Below, in pieces: positions 23,316-34,694 of a stretch of DNA of 64,000 nucleotides (position 1 is its first letter; each line of letters starts with the position of its first letter). Under the pieces are notes generated by a model. That model searched no databases, was not told the origin of the DNA, and saw only the letters and a program-made list of their open reading frames with translations. The stretch is taken from NCBI GenBank assembly GCA_028689205.1, contig JAQTWP010000002.1, forward strand, positions 203,718 to 267,717. The letters are read 5' to 3'. The DNA comes from Candidatus Altimarinota bacterium. Lineage in GTDB: Bacteria > Patescibacteriota > Gracilibacteria > BD1-5 > UBA2023. A program made the translations under genes and the position numbers.

Positions 23316-24171
23316 AGTATAACATGGTCATAAAATAACTTCTCAATTTGCTGATATATATGCTTATATTATTTTTGGAAATAAAATGACATTCATATCA
23401 TTTATAAATGTTTAATTTTTTAGATTTTAAATCTTCAAAAGTATATTTTTTAGATTTTCAGTTTTGATACTTAATCTCGGTGCTTTTGTTATTTGTTTTT
23501 TTATGACCACGGTCGATATCTGCATTCACTTTATTATAATACATAAGTATTCCTCTATCATAAGTTTTTGAAATCTCTCAATCAGCATCGATAATTAGAT
23601 AATTATCATACTTATCATTATCTATTCAAGTCTTTTCTAATATGTAATTTTTAATCTTCAGAAAATTATCTAACTTCTCTCAGTTATCTGGCAATAAGAA
23701 TTTAATTTTAAAATTTAAATCATTACTCAATAAGTAATTGATTGATTTGATAAACAAGTCCATTTTATCTTTATATTCAAAATAATGGAAAGATATATTA
23801 AAAAATATGTTATCTTTAAATTCTATAGTACTAAGATCTAGAACTGATAATAATAATCAATTTGTTGATACTTGAAGTTTAATATTATTCATACCTGAAA
23901 AGATTTTTAATATATTTATAAAATCTTTATGCAAAGTAGGCTCTCATCAGTTAATGTCAATATTTATAGTATCATTTCAAATGACTAATCTTAATTTATT
24001 TACAGAATCTATTAATGTATTTATTTTATCAAGCGATAACTCATCTTTTGAAAATTCTCTGCCAGCAATACAATAATTACATTTAAAATTACAAGTATTA
24101 TTAAGGTGCACTATAAAAGATATAGATTTCTCTATTGGGATTAATTCTTGTATTATATCATTTTTATACAT
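23296..24171 (-). CDS. Radical SAM protein 11 of the cluster
   Basis: 291 residues. NNTCNFKCNYC at 27/31/34, DINGGEPTLHKDF, QVSTNG. No clear C-terminal Cys cluster beyond GYECHFISKNN, so possibly only the SAM cluster. Overlaps neighbours at both ends (start within the kinase-like gene's stop region; 3' end overlaps the unknown 159-aa ORF). Confidence 0.8.
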
Positions 24172-24895
24172 TTCAAGATTTATTATTTAAATTAACAATT
24201 AGATATATAGTTTTTAAAAAATTATTCTTATTTATCTCATGAAGTTTTGCTAATGAATATATTTCTGACAAGAGTTTGCTAAGATTTATTTCCTTCATTC
24301 AATATGCTATTAGAAATTCCTTTATAAAATTACTTTCTAAAAAATATCAATAACATATCCTTGCTATATCTTGTTCTATATATCATTTATAATAAGATAC
24401 TAGATCAAATATTCATATTTCTCATGACTTTGTCAGAAAAAAATCGCTAGTATGAATACTTCAATGTATATATCAAGATTTTAAAGTATGAATTTTTTTT
24501 ATAAAATTTGCAAACTTATTTATATCTAATTCTGAAAAATTCACAATTTTTTTACTAAGTCTGCGTATATTTTCTATTTTTGCGTATTTAAAGATATAAT
24601 TTCATATTTTTACATCTCAGCTAGATATATATTTTGGTATTAAAACATTGTTTTTTAAAAAAAAATCATAATTATTCTTTTCTTTTTCATATACGGAAAA
24701 CCTCTTCTCATTTCAGGTCTTATCGGACATGTATGAATCTGATAAATAATATTTAATTATATGATTGGAATAATTGGGGATTACTATAAAGCCTACATTT
24801 GAATATCGTATCTGAATATCAGAACCGTATGTATCCTTAATGTAATTCTGAATATTATTATCCTGCCTTATTATATCTCTAAATATAAATAACAT
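24164..24895 (-). CDS. Degenerate kinase-like (APH-fold) protein
   Basis: 243 residues. Residues 130-185 read FIKKIHTLKSGYIHGSIHTS, DFFLTKSGEIGIFDLVSYYK and EQDIARICYGY, the layout of aminoglycoside-phosphotransferase/Kdo-kinase-like catalytic loops (HGDxxxxN ... DFD ... DLA). But the catalytic Asp is Ser146 (HGS) and the Asn position is Asp151, while Asp164 of the metal motif remains. Hence probable pseudokinase or altered catalysis. Its stop overlaps the radical SAM gene downstream. Family match is by motif only. Confidence 0.5.
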
Positions 24896-24901
24896 TTTAT
24901 A

Positions 24902-25720
24902 TTAATAAAACTTATCATAAATAAAATCGTCAAATTCCGTATCCGAAAAAGTGTGCGGAATTATTTTATTATTGTTTTTTAGCATCAAATTAGATAGCTC
25001 CTTATATTTAATTAAATCTGGATGATTTTCATCAAACTCAAAAAGCGTCATATTCTTTTTTTCAGCTTGTAATATTCATTCCGATCTATTCATAACTCAA
25101 ACAATCTTACTTCAAAGTTTAGCGGTGAAATCTTCTACCACTTTTTTATCACTATCATTACTTCTCAGATTTAATATAATTCATGATAATCAAATTCAAT
25201 TCTTCTGATAATTCACTATAGCTTTTGCAATATTATTTGCTGCATATAAACTCATTATCTCTTCTGACAATACAATATAGACCTCATCTGCAAATCAGAT
25301 TTTAAGTGGCGAAGCAAATCAGCCACATACAACATCTCAAAGTACATCAAATATAACTATATCATAATTAGAATCATCCAATAATCCTATATCCTCAAAA
25401 ATTTCAAACATTAAAGAAATTCATCTTCATGCGCATCATAATCAAGCAATAGGTCATCAAGCTTCTATGCAGTCAATTCAAAATCTTCATTTATGAACAA
25501 TAAGCTCTTTTGTAAAATCATAAATATCTCTATCTTTAGATAAATCTATTACAGTTGGTATATTTTTTACTCATTGTAGTATCCTTTTACAGGAATCATG
25601 TTTTGGATCACATCAAACTTGAAGCACTCTCAATCATTTTTTTGCAAATGCTACTGAAAGATGAGTAGATGTTGTAGATTTACCTATTCATCATTTTCAG
25701 TATATTACTATTTTTTTCAT
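24902..25720 (-). CDS. Nitrogenase iron protein (NifH/BchL)-like ATPase
   Basis: 272 residues. KKIVIYGKGGIGKSTTSTHL is the NifH-type deviant P-loop (residues 8-16); VGCDPKHDS is the switch/Walker A' segment; EAGGPIAGLGCAGRGI has Cys96; DVLGDVVCGGFASP has Cys132. Cys96 and Cys132 correspond to the two residues per subunit that hold the intersubunit [4Fe-4S] cluster in NifH/BchL (Cys97 and Cys132 in NifH), and the GCAGRG and GDVVCGGF motifs separate this family from ParA/MinD. Length and order fit NifH/BchL/BchX. It would donate electrons with ATP hydrolysis to a component-1 partner, which is encoded by the two genes upstream. Confidence 0.9.
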
Positions 25721-25749
25721 ATTTTAATTAAAAAAGAACTATAATTTTC

Positions 25750-26949
25750 CTAAATTTTGTTTGGATTACTAATTTCATTATAAAGTCTTTCTATAAAATT
25801 CAAAATTCAAACAAATCAAAAATAAGATTTATTTGTAAGAAAATGTGAATTATATGATGGGAATCAAAATTCAAATTTTAGTCACGAGTAGTTAAAATCA
25901 GAATTTCATATAACTAAATCTATTTTTTCTTTTTCTAAATTCCTGTCAAAACTTACATCTTTTGTTCAGGTATAAGAATATGTTTTTATATGATTCATTC
26001 ATAAAAAATTTCATATATCAATTATTCATTTTTCAAGAAATGGATCTCAAGCATATATATAATTTTTATCTAAAAATATTTTATCATCTAAGTTTATAGT
26101 TTGTGTTTTTATATTATTTAGTTCTTTTTTGATAGTATTTTGTATAAATTCTTTATCAATTCCTAATTTATCTCAAATTTTTTCCAAAAATTTTATAGTA
26201 GAATCTATTCAAAAAGGAATATCTAAAAATATTTCATCAATTCAAAGTCTTTTTGATAATATTTTTGCAGCTTGTTCTCAATATGAAAAAGAAACTATAA
26301 GCTCTGAGTTTTCAATTTTTTTTAAATTAGAATATTCTCATCAATCAAGCCAGATAGAATCAATAGTCACTCATATTAGAGATAAAAGCCTTTTTATTTC
26401 CTCTAAATTTCACTTACAGTCTCATTCATTTCTATCATATAAAAATCAAACTATTGAAATATGTTTTTTTTGTTTTTCTTTTTTATCTAAATATATTTTT
26501 TTTGCTATTTCTTTGAGCAAAGCTGCATATCAATCGATCCGAAATTTATCTGTTTTAGATGGAACGAAAACAAAATCTTTTTTAAAATCTGAATATATAT
26601 TATCGTATTGTATAGCCAATAATCATGTTACAGGCATACAAGTAATGACTCCCAAATTAAAATTATCATTCTCATCTATAAAAGATAATTTTCTTTTTAT
26701 TTTATCATCATATCATCTCACCATTTTATTTGGCATAACTCATGAAAAATATAGCTTTGAATCTATACTAGGAGATTTTAAATTAGAATTTATATCATGT
26801 GTTTTATATATCATATCTGCTTTATAAAAAACACAATCTGGTCAATCTACATACAGGGCGGCATCTTTAATAGAATTCACTCACATCATAACTCAAGTCA
26901 AAAATGGACTTCCATATATCTGAGAATATTTTTCAATTATATCTGACAT
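25750..26949 (-). CDS. Nitrogenase component-1-like protein (NifK/BchB-like), 399 aa
   Basis: 399 residues. GVMMGVNSIKDA and VDGPDCVFY (Cys39) match the first cluster-Cys region; NLGVITCMPVTGLLAIQYDN (Cys104) matches the TTCxxEIIGDD region in degenerate form. Then FVFVPSKTDKFRIDGYAALL, HISIVGFLYDRNEGD, EIKRLLSLIGVTIDSIWLDG, SYGEQAAKILSKRLGIDEIF, DIPFGIDSTIKFLEKIG and a last LVIGNSDFNYSGLKFEFGFP; GFVGILNFIERLYNE: all in the order of the three Rossmann-like domains of NifD/NifK/BchN/BchB. Cofactor ligands equivalent to NifD Cys275/His442 not evident. Adjacent to the NifH-like gene. Confidence 0.8.
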
Positions 26950-26951
26950 AT

Positions 26952-28604
26952 TTAATTATTTAGAAAATATTTAGAATTATATTTCTGTTTTTCACACTTT
27001 TTGATTATTTTAGATAAAGTTCTGTAAAATCAATCAATTCAATATTCGAAATCTCATACAGAAAACTGTTCTTTATTTTTTTCTAATATTCTTTTATCAT
27101 TTGCAATTTCAGAATAATAAGATTGTATATTTATATCGGACAAAAATATATTTAAATCTTCTTTTCTAGAAGAAATTATTGTATTGAAATTATTTTTATT
27201 ATCTAAATCATTTTTACTATTGAATTCATCAATATCTTTTTTATATTTATCAGAATAAGAATATATAAAAAAATGTAAATGAAATCACATATCTCTAAAA
27301 AGAGATAATATTGGAACTCATCTAAAATTATCTAACAAAAATTGTCTTATATGAAAATCATGAATAATAAATCACAGATTAAGATTTCTAGCTTTATTGT
27401 GAAGAATAATATTATCTTCTTTAATTTTATTTATAATTTCTGATAATTTTTCTAAATATTCCTCCTTTCAAAATTTCTGTAATATATTCTGAATTAGTTC
27501 TTCAAATTTTGTTATTCAATAAGGAATTTTAAAATCAAATTGATTTATTGGATAAAGTTTAAATAAATTCTGAGCTTTTACTTCTCTTCAAGAAAAAAAT
27601 ACCGCTAAATTATAATTTAATATATTAAATAAATCCTCTTTATTAATATTTGGAAGTAAAACATTTCAAACTTCAAGTCAAAAATTATTTTGTAAAAATT
27701 GTATTATTTCAAAAGTATTTTTATTTTTATTTAATCAAAAAAATAATATCTTGTTATTTTTTTGATTAAACTCACTTAAATTAATAGTTTTTAAATAATT
27801 AATTATAGTTCTATAAGGGCTATCTATATTTTGATCAGTATATAAATATTTTTCTTCTGGGATATTATTATATTTAAATATTGACCCTAAATCATCTCAC
27901 ATTATAACAGATATACATGTTTTATTCAAAGAAATCATATCATGTTTATCTATCAGTTTTTTATCGGATAATATTTCATTTATTTTTTCATTTCATCAAA
28001 TAGTTATTGATTCATAATCATTAACATTTGTATACAAAAACTCTGATTTAGTTTTTTTAAATTCAGATATAAAATATTTTTTATCTATAATATCATCAAA
28101 GTTTTGAAAAGATGTAAAAGCTTCTCTTGGTCAAGAACATTTAGAACATTCAAAATCACTATGATATATATCAAGTATAGATTTATCTTCTAATTTAAAT
28201 TCATTTTGAATTTTTCTTCTATAAGAATAATCATCTAAAAAACTAAAATCTAATTTATTTTTAATATCTATAAATTTTAATTCTTCTTTATCAAAAATAT
28301 TTATAAATTCTGATTCATCTCATAGATTAAATAAATTTATTCTCTTAAATTTCAAAAATGATAAAAATAAATTTTCATATTTTTTTATAAGCAATTCTAA
28401 TTTAACTCAAATTGTTGATTTTTCTCAAGAATATTTTTGAATAGTAATATTATCAGCCTTAAGTAATATTCAAAACAAGCAAAAATCTTTTCCATCTGAA
28501 ATACTTATAAAAAACTCATTATAAAGATACTCTGTTTTTATAACTGAGTCTCGGAAGTTTATATAAAAAATTTTATTTATTGCTTTTAATATATTTTGCT
28601 GCAT
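26952..28604 (-). CDS. Nitrogenase component-1-like protein (NifD/BchN-like), 550 aa
   Basis: 550 residues. An unrecognised N-terminal 140 residues precede FECSKCSGPREAFTSFQNF (Cys153, Cys156; the CxxCGPxxAxxG-like region) and LNKTCISVIMGDDLGSIFK (Cys230), which is the TTCxxExIGDDL motif of NifD/NifE/BchN. Later KILFFGLNKNKNTFEIIQFL and FGLEVGNVLLPNINKEDLF fit domain 2, and NLGFIIHDFHIRQFLLDNFR, GVPILSLFRDMGFHLHFFIY fit domain 3. Three Cys here plus two in the partner could hold an interface Fe-S cluster, as in DPOR. Ends 2 bases before the partner's start. Second subunit of the predicted heteromer. Confidence 0.75.
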
Positions 28605-28615
28605 TTGATTTTTTC

Positions 28616-29263
28616 TTATTTTTTAAATACATAATAAGCTCTTCATATTTTTTCATAATTTATAAATCATATATCTAATATCTTCTGTATATTTATATCT
28701 ACCTTTCAATCAATATGAATATATTTATTTAAAACTTTATCCCATTTTTGATATCAATCTCAAATTGAAAAAAAAATTATTCATCAATCTTTTAACAAAG
28801 CAAATGATTTTGATAATGTATCATATATAAATTCTTTGCCATTTTTTTTTATAAATGAATATTCAAATACATGTAAACATGATATTACATCAAATTTAAT
28901 ACTAAAAATACTAAGAATATCTTTTATATCTCAAAAATATAGATTTCTTATTCATAATTTTTTTCAAAAAATAATGCTTTTTTCAGAATAATCTAATCAA
29001 TATATTTCTTTAATTCATATATAATTTAAAAAATGAATATATAATCAAATGTAACACCCTAAATCTAATATTTTAATATCACTTTTAAAATAGTCCTTAT
29101 CAATTAAATAATAATGAAGTATACTATATCTATCCAAACTAGTATAACTAGAACTAAGTATGTTTTTTTTTACTTCTATATCATTAAGTTTATCAAAGAA
29201 GGATTTATTTTTATCACAAAAAAATTTAAAAAAACCCTTCTTTAAAAAAATATCTTTAATCAT
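28616..29263 (-). CDS. SAM-dependent methyltransferase
   Basis: 215 residues with IKILDLGCYIGLYIHFLNYI (motif I, DLGCxxG), IYGLDYSEKSI (motif II acidic), FGDIKDILSIFSIKFDVISC and SFALLKDGGIIFFSIGDGY (motif IV/post region), the class I Rossmann methyltransferase plan. Probably methylates the cluster's product or cofactor; substrate unknown. Located between the component-1-like genes and a radical SAM gene in the operon. Confidence 0.8.
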
Positions 29264-29269
29264 ATTAAA

Positions 29270-30307
29270 TTAATTTAAAAATTTAGCTATTTTATCTCTT
29301 ACATTTTCCTCTCAAATAAACTCTATCCAATTCTTATAAAATCACAAACAATAATTATTGTATATACACTTATTACATTCTTCAAGTTTGTGTTTCTCTT
29401 TCCATAAAAATTCATAAGATTCTAAATTTGATTTGTTTATATTTCAATCTATCTTATTTTGTTCTAATTTTTTTAATCTTTCATATTCCAAATTATACTC
29501 AGGATAATTTATAATACAAAGTGGTGGACAAACAAAGTGAAAATCTGGTAATATATTATTATCTTTACATAAATTAACAATTCTATCAACTTCTATAATT
29601 TCAGATTCCGTATATTTTAATAAAACTTCTTCTTTATTTAACTCAGCATATCAATTTGGTTGAACAAATCAAAAAGATATTTTATGGGTAATTTTTCAAT
29701 CATCCATAAACCTATCTGCTATAACATTAATAAATCCAATTCTTAATAAAAGTAAAATATAATCATAAATATGAAAAATATTTATTTTTGTAACAACAAT
29801 ATTGAGATAAATTGAAATTTTTTTATGTATATTATTTTCCAATATGAATTTGGTCCATTCTAAAAAATCTTCTATTTTATAAAAAATTCATAGCTCTTTA
29901 TTTATATTCTCGTCTCAAGAGTGTTGAGCTAAAAATATTTCATTTAGTCAAGCTTCTATTAAATCTAGAATGTATTTTTTTTTATTAAATAATCTGGTTC
30001 AATTGGTTTGAATTTCTACAACTCACACTCATATTTTTTTAGCAAGTTTTATATATCCAAATAATTTATTATCCAAAGTTGGTTCTCCTCAAGAAAAAGA
30101 TAAAATAAGATTTTCCCTTTGTTTTAGAGTATATTTTCTAGTTAGATTTAATATTTGATATATTATTTCTTTTTTACTAACATCATATTCTCAAAAATTA
30201 TTTGTTTTTAAAACATTACAAAATTTACAAGACCAATTACACTTATAAGTAACTCTAATTATTTCATTTATATATATTTTTTCGGCATTTCAGTCTTTTG
30301 TAGTCAT
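29270..30307 (-). CDS. Radical SAM protein 10 (SPASM-like)
   Basis: 345 residues. TYKCNWSCKFC at 23/27/30, SFSGGEPTLDNKLFGY, VEIQTNGTRLF. C-terminal PEC-like region: CPPLC and later ECNKCIYNNYCLG with auxiliary-cluster spacing. Its stop lies 7 bases before the methyltransferase start. Confidence 0.85.
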
Positions 30308-30313
30308 AGCAAT

Positions 30314-31252
30314 TTATTTTATAAAATTAATTTCGTCAAGTCAATAAAGCTCATTATATATTTTAGATGGTCACCAGCAATTACTCACATATTTACATCA
30401 TTTGCATTTATAACAATGACTCCTCTCTCTAGGTAGGCTATCAACATCTTTCAAATCTCATCTATCTAATTCCTCTCAAGTATGTATTATTTTTAATCTA
30501 GTTTCAAAATCATAATCATCTGTTAATTTTAAATATTCTCAGATATTATCTAAAGGAAAAACACAAAATGGAAAATCCGGTAGTTTCAAATTTATATTAT
30601 GATATTTGCATAATTTAATTATCGGTAAAATCTTTTGCATACATTCAGTATATTTTGGTGCAATCTTATTTAAGGTATGTTCTTTTCAATAATACTCCAT
30701 TTCTATATCAGGATATGTTACTGAAATATTTTTAACTCATTTTTTATTTAAAAATTCAACTATTTCAAAAATTTTATTTTTATTATCTTGGGTAATGACA
30801 ATGTTTGTCTTTAAAAAAGATCATTTCCAATATTTTTCTATATTTTCAAATACCACATCCCAATTAACATAATTTGTTGTTCTTGAAATAATTTGTTGTT
30901 CTTTTATGGAAATTGCCTGTACCGATAAAAGTAATTCATCTATATATTGCAAAGTATCCTTAGATTGATTATCAATATGTAAAGTAGTACAATTAGTGGC
31001 AACAAGAATTGTATATCAAAGTTTCTTTCATATTTTTAAGGCATCTAAAAAAACTTTTTGTATAAAAGGTTCTCCTCATAGATAAGTAACATGATTATAT
31101 CAAAGTTTTTTATATTTAATGAGTGTTTTTAAAATGTCATATTTACTAACCTTTTTATGCCATACTTCTTCCATATTTCTATATTCCATGCAATATGTAC
31201 ATCTTTGATTACAAGTCCATCAAACATATATTTCTAATCTCTTAAAAGTCAT
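30314..31252 (-). CDS. Radical SAM protein 9 (SPASM-like)
   Basis: 312 residues. GWTCNQRCTYC at 14/18/21, TYLGGEPFIQKVFLD, VATNCTTLH, C-terminal CYKCKGCKYVSNCWGP rich in Cys (auxiliary clusters). Most similar to the radical SAM gene at 37696 in its N-terminal motif. Its start is overlapped by the stop of the upstream gene (31242-31244). Confidence 0.85.
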
Positions 31253-32141
31253 TTCAATTATTATTTAGGTATACTGAAAAATAATCCATAATTTCATGCA
31301 ATTCTTTTTGTCATTCACTTTTATTATACACAAAATTTTCTAAAACCTTAATGATTTTCTTATATTTTCAAAAATCTAAATTAATAAAATCATTTAAATT
31401 TGATTCAGCTATATCTCATATAAATAAATGCCTTTTGTAGGGGTTTCACAAATATGTAGAAACTATATCACTATAGTATATTTTTGAATCAGTATCAATA
31501 AAGAAACTCTCATTTATAAGAGAAGAAACATAACCTTCATTTTGTTGAAATCAATAATAATCTAGATTAAAGTTTAAAATATTTTTTATATTCTCAGATA
31601 AAGCTAAAAGATTTTTTTTATTCCATTCTTTTGTATAATAAACTGGAAGTATATTATATTTATTTATTCAATATTCTTTTAAAATAGTAAATTGTTCAAG
31701 ACTGTTATTCTCTTCTCATGGATTAATCACTATGTTAAAATAAAGCTTATGATTTAATGAAAATTGATTTATAAAATTTATGACTTTTTCATAATTAAAA
31801 TCGTTTTCAGTATCTATACTAAAAAATATAGTTTCAAAATATTTGCTAAAATATTCTCAAATTTCATCATTTAAGATTTTAGCATTAGTAACTATTACAA
31901 ATTTGTTTCATATTTCATCTTTTGTATTTTCAATAATATGTTTTATATCATCAAATACTAATATTGGCTCTCATCCAAAAAATTTAACAGTGTTTATATA
32001 TTGACTATTAAATTTTAGAAAATTAACAATATCTTCGATATTTTGTTTTGAAAAAACTGAATTATCTTTTATAACATTGCAATATGAACAATTATAATTA
32101 CATCTTCTAGTCATATTAATGATTATATCTTTTTTTATCAT
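31242..32141 (-). CDS. Radical SAM protein 8 (no clear auxiliary cluster)
   Basis: 299 residues. TRRCNYNCSYC at 14/18/21, KFFGGEPILVFDDIKHII, VIVTNAKIL. No C-terminal Cys motif visible. Clearly paralogous to the gene at 39512-40399 (same length, same FFGGEP(I/L)LxFDxxK block), implying duplication inside the operon. Confidence 0.8.
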
Positions 32142-32962
32142 TTTTTATGGAATTTACAATTATCTTTAATAAAACACGAATAACATCTATTTTCTCTTAA
32201 ACAGAAAGGCTTAATATCTTTTAGTCTTAAAATATCCTCTTCATATATTTGTTCTAGAATTCATTTATCAAAATTATAAAATAATTTATATTTATCAAAA
32301 AAATCTTTACTGAATTTTGTGAACCTAGCATTTAATTTTAAGTGAATTATCATTATAAATAATTTATTTATAAAAATTCTACTTTCAACATAAGAATATT
32401 CGAGTATTTTTTTATAATCATCATAAGGCCTATCAAAAGGGAAATAATTTACGAATTCAAAATTATTTACAAGATATTTTTTATTTAAAACATAAACATC
32501 ATTGAAAAGAGTCTCTATATTTTGTTTATTAACATGAATTATAGCTTTATAAAATATTCAACTTTTTTTAATTATTTGTATATTTTCTAATAATTGATCT
32601 AAATTAATTCATCAATTTACAATTAATTCATGATTATTCTTGTTAAAAGTATTAAAATAAAATCAAATGCCTTTTAGTCATAAATTAATCAATTCGCTTA
32701 AATAAGACTCAGTTAATCAATAAGTATTAGTCAAAATTCATATATTTTCATATCAAATTGATTTACAAAATATTATTATTTCAGGTAAATCAGGATGCAG
32801 TAAGGGATTTCATCAATAAAAAGTAATATTATCTTTAGTTTTATCTTCTAAAATCATCAAAAAAATTTCTTCTTTATTGATATACTTCGGCTTATCTCTA
32901 TAAGATTGTTCTAAACAATAGCAGCAGTTATTATTACATGTATTTACAATTCTTAAATCCAT
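32135..32962 (-). CDS. Radical SAM protein 7 with altered GGE motif
   Basis: 275 residues. NTCNNNCCYC at 9/13/16; the GGE motif is replaced by FYGGNPLLHPDLPEI (Glu to Asn); ILTNTYGLT. C-terminal CLRENRCYSCFIKDNCK carries four Cys. ATGATAA-type junction with the next gene. Radical SAM fold likely retained; the loss of the GGE glutamate is noteworthy but occurs in some families. Confidence 0.75.
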
Positions 32963-32964
32963 AA

Positions 32965-34332
32965 TTAAAAGGTAATTTTATTATTAATATCTCATAATGA
33001 ATCAAAAGAATTATAACTTCAATTGATCATATTGGCAACCATTCTACTTCATCATCTGCAATCTTCTTTATATTTACAATCTGAACATTCTTCAGGTAAG
33101 AATCAATTATTTAGCATTTTTTGAATAAAATCTCATTGCCAAATATCTAAAATATTGTTTTCAAATATATTTCATACATTCGAATCAAATGCTGACATAA
33201 TTTGTATATTTCATTCAGTTCAGATTATAGTTTTTACATTATGATTAACAGAAAGCTCTCAATCTATAATTTTACTTGCAATATCTATGTCTTTTGTGAC
33301 ACAAAAAGGGACAGAATCAACTATTTTAAAATCTACATCATATTCCTTATTTAATTTAAAAATCTTATGAATTGCCAAATTAATCATAGGTCTAGAAATT
33401 CAATTACAATTAGCAGTAGAATATAATCTGAAAAAATGCCAATTCTCAAGATTAAAATTTTTAAGTACAAATTCATAAATCTTTTCAAGATTAATAATAT
33501 TCTTATTTGTAAGTATAGTTAAAAAATCTAGAGTTAAATTTTCATAATTATTTATAGATTTAAGCATTTTGAATTTGTTTTCAAATTTATTCTCAAATGA
33601 TTTAGCCTCCTCTAATCAATGTATGCTGATAGCGCCTTTTTGATTTATTTCAAAATAATCTTTATTATTGAATTCATGTAAAGAAACCATTAAATTTAAG
33701 CTAAATCAGTCATTTAATTTCTTTAAAATATTTTCAAATAATAAAGTTCAATTGGTATTTATTCTAATAAATATTCACTTTTGTTTTATATATTCTAATA
33801 ATTCAAATAAAAAACTTGAAGTTAATGGTTCTCATCAGGTAATAATAATATCTCTAGTTCAAGCACAATAGAGTTTATCAACTATTTTTTTATATTCATA
33901 TAGTGATAATGAATTTCTGAAATTCCTATTTTTTAAGGGGTAATCATATTCATTAAAACAATAATTGCAGAATAGATTACATTTACTTGTAATAGTAAGT
34001 ACAGTTCAAAAAGGTATATTATTATAAAATTCTTTTTCTTTGAAAAAATTAAAATCATTAATCTCATTTATTATTACCAAATCATAAACATGTCTTACTA
34101 AACCAATATCATCTCAGAATAATTGCCAATTTTTAGTTTTATATAAAAAATCTGTTTTTTTAAAATCATTGTGTACAAAAATTATAATTGTTTTTTTGGT
34201 TTTATTTCTGAATATAACTTTTATTTCTCAAAATTTATTTTCAGAAATTCCACAAATATTGTATCCTAATATTGATTTATTATAAGTAATATCTGGGAAT
34301 AGAACCAAAGAATAAAAAATTTTATTTATCAT
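32965..34332 (-). CDS. Radical SAM/SPASM protein 6 with N-terminal extension
   Basis: 455 residues. About 105 residues of N-terminal extension (ITYNKSILGYNICGISENKF, then INDFNFFKEKEFYNNIPFG), reminiscent of peptide-binding leaders in RiPP radical SAM maturases. TSKCNLFCNYC at 118/122/125, IITGGEPLTSSFLFEL, INTNGTLLF, and SPASM-type EECSDCKYKEDCRGGSRMVA near the C-terminus (CxxC...CRGG). Classical SPASM peptide maturase layout. Gap of 2 bases to the next gene downstream. Confidence 0.85.
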
Positions 34333-34380
34333 TTATAATTTATAATTATTATCTATAATAAGTATATCAACAACATCTTC

Positions 34381-34692
34381 TTAATTTATAAAATCATTGT
34401 AATATGTAAGTAAAAGTTTTGATATAGATTGTTTATTTATGTTTACGTTTTTTATAATTATTTCTTTTGTGTTTTTATTTATTTTTTCAATATCTACTAG
34501 CTTAATTAATTTTTTTAATCATAAGATAAATATCTTATAATAATTTTTTCTTCAAAAAAAATCAGAATTGGGAAAATATTTAATTCTCGCTATTCTTTCA
34601 AGTGTTACAGCTTTAATATTGTCTCAATATTTAATAACTATGCTCCATTTTTCATCTGTAACATTATAGTTTGAAGCAATCAATAAATCCAT
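34381..34692 (-). CDS. Small unknown protein, 103 aa
   Basis: 103 residues: MDLLIASNYNVTDEKWSIVI..., Lys/Ile/Asn-rich, single UGA Gly codons present. Not recognised; small size next to RiPP-type enzymes allows a leader-binding helper or a second substrate, but nothing in the sequence proves either. Stop 34381, then 48 bases to the radical SAM gene. Confidence 0.5.
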
Positions 34693-34694
34693 AA

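Noticed and set aside
23364-23366. In-frame TAA upstream of the 159-aa ORF, which might mark a pseudogene
   Set aside because: The region before it is the coding end of the upstream radical SAM gene in another frame, and a TTG start just after gives a normal overlap; a simple internal start explains it better than a nonsense mutation.
26129-26827. Long + strand frame opposite the component-1-like gene, 232 codons
   Set aside because: It is the antisense shadow of the 399-residue component-1-like gene on the reverse strand; its sequence has no family-like motif and lacks UGA-Gly usage, while the reverse frame is full length and motif-rich.
24902-28604. Classical nitrogen-fixing nitrogenase
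   Set aside because: No NifB/E/N/V or other nif genes, no FeMo-co ligand motifs visible, wrong neighbours. A nitrogenase-like reductase of another type is more likely.
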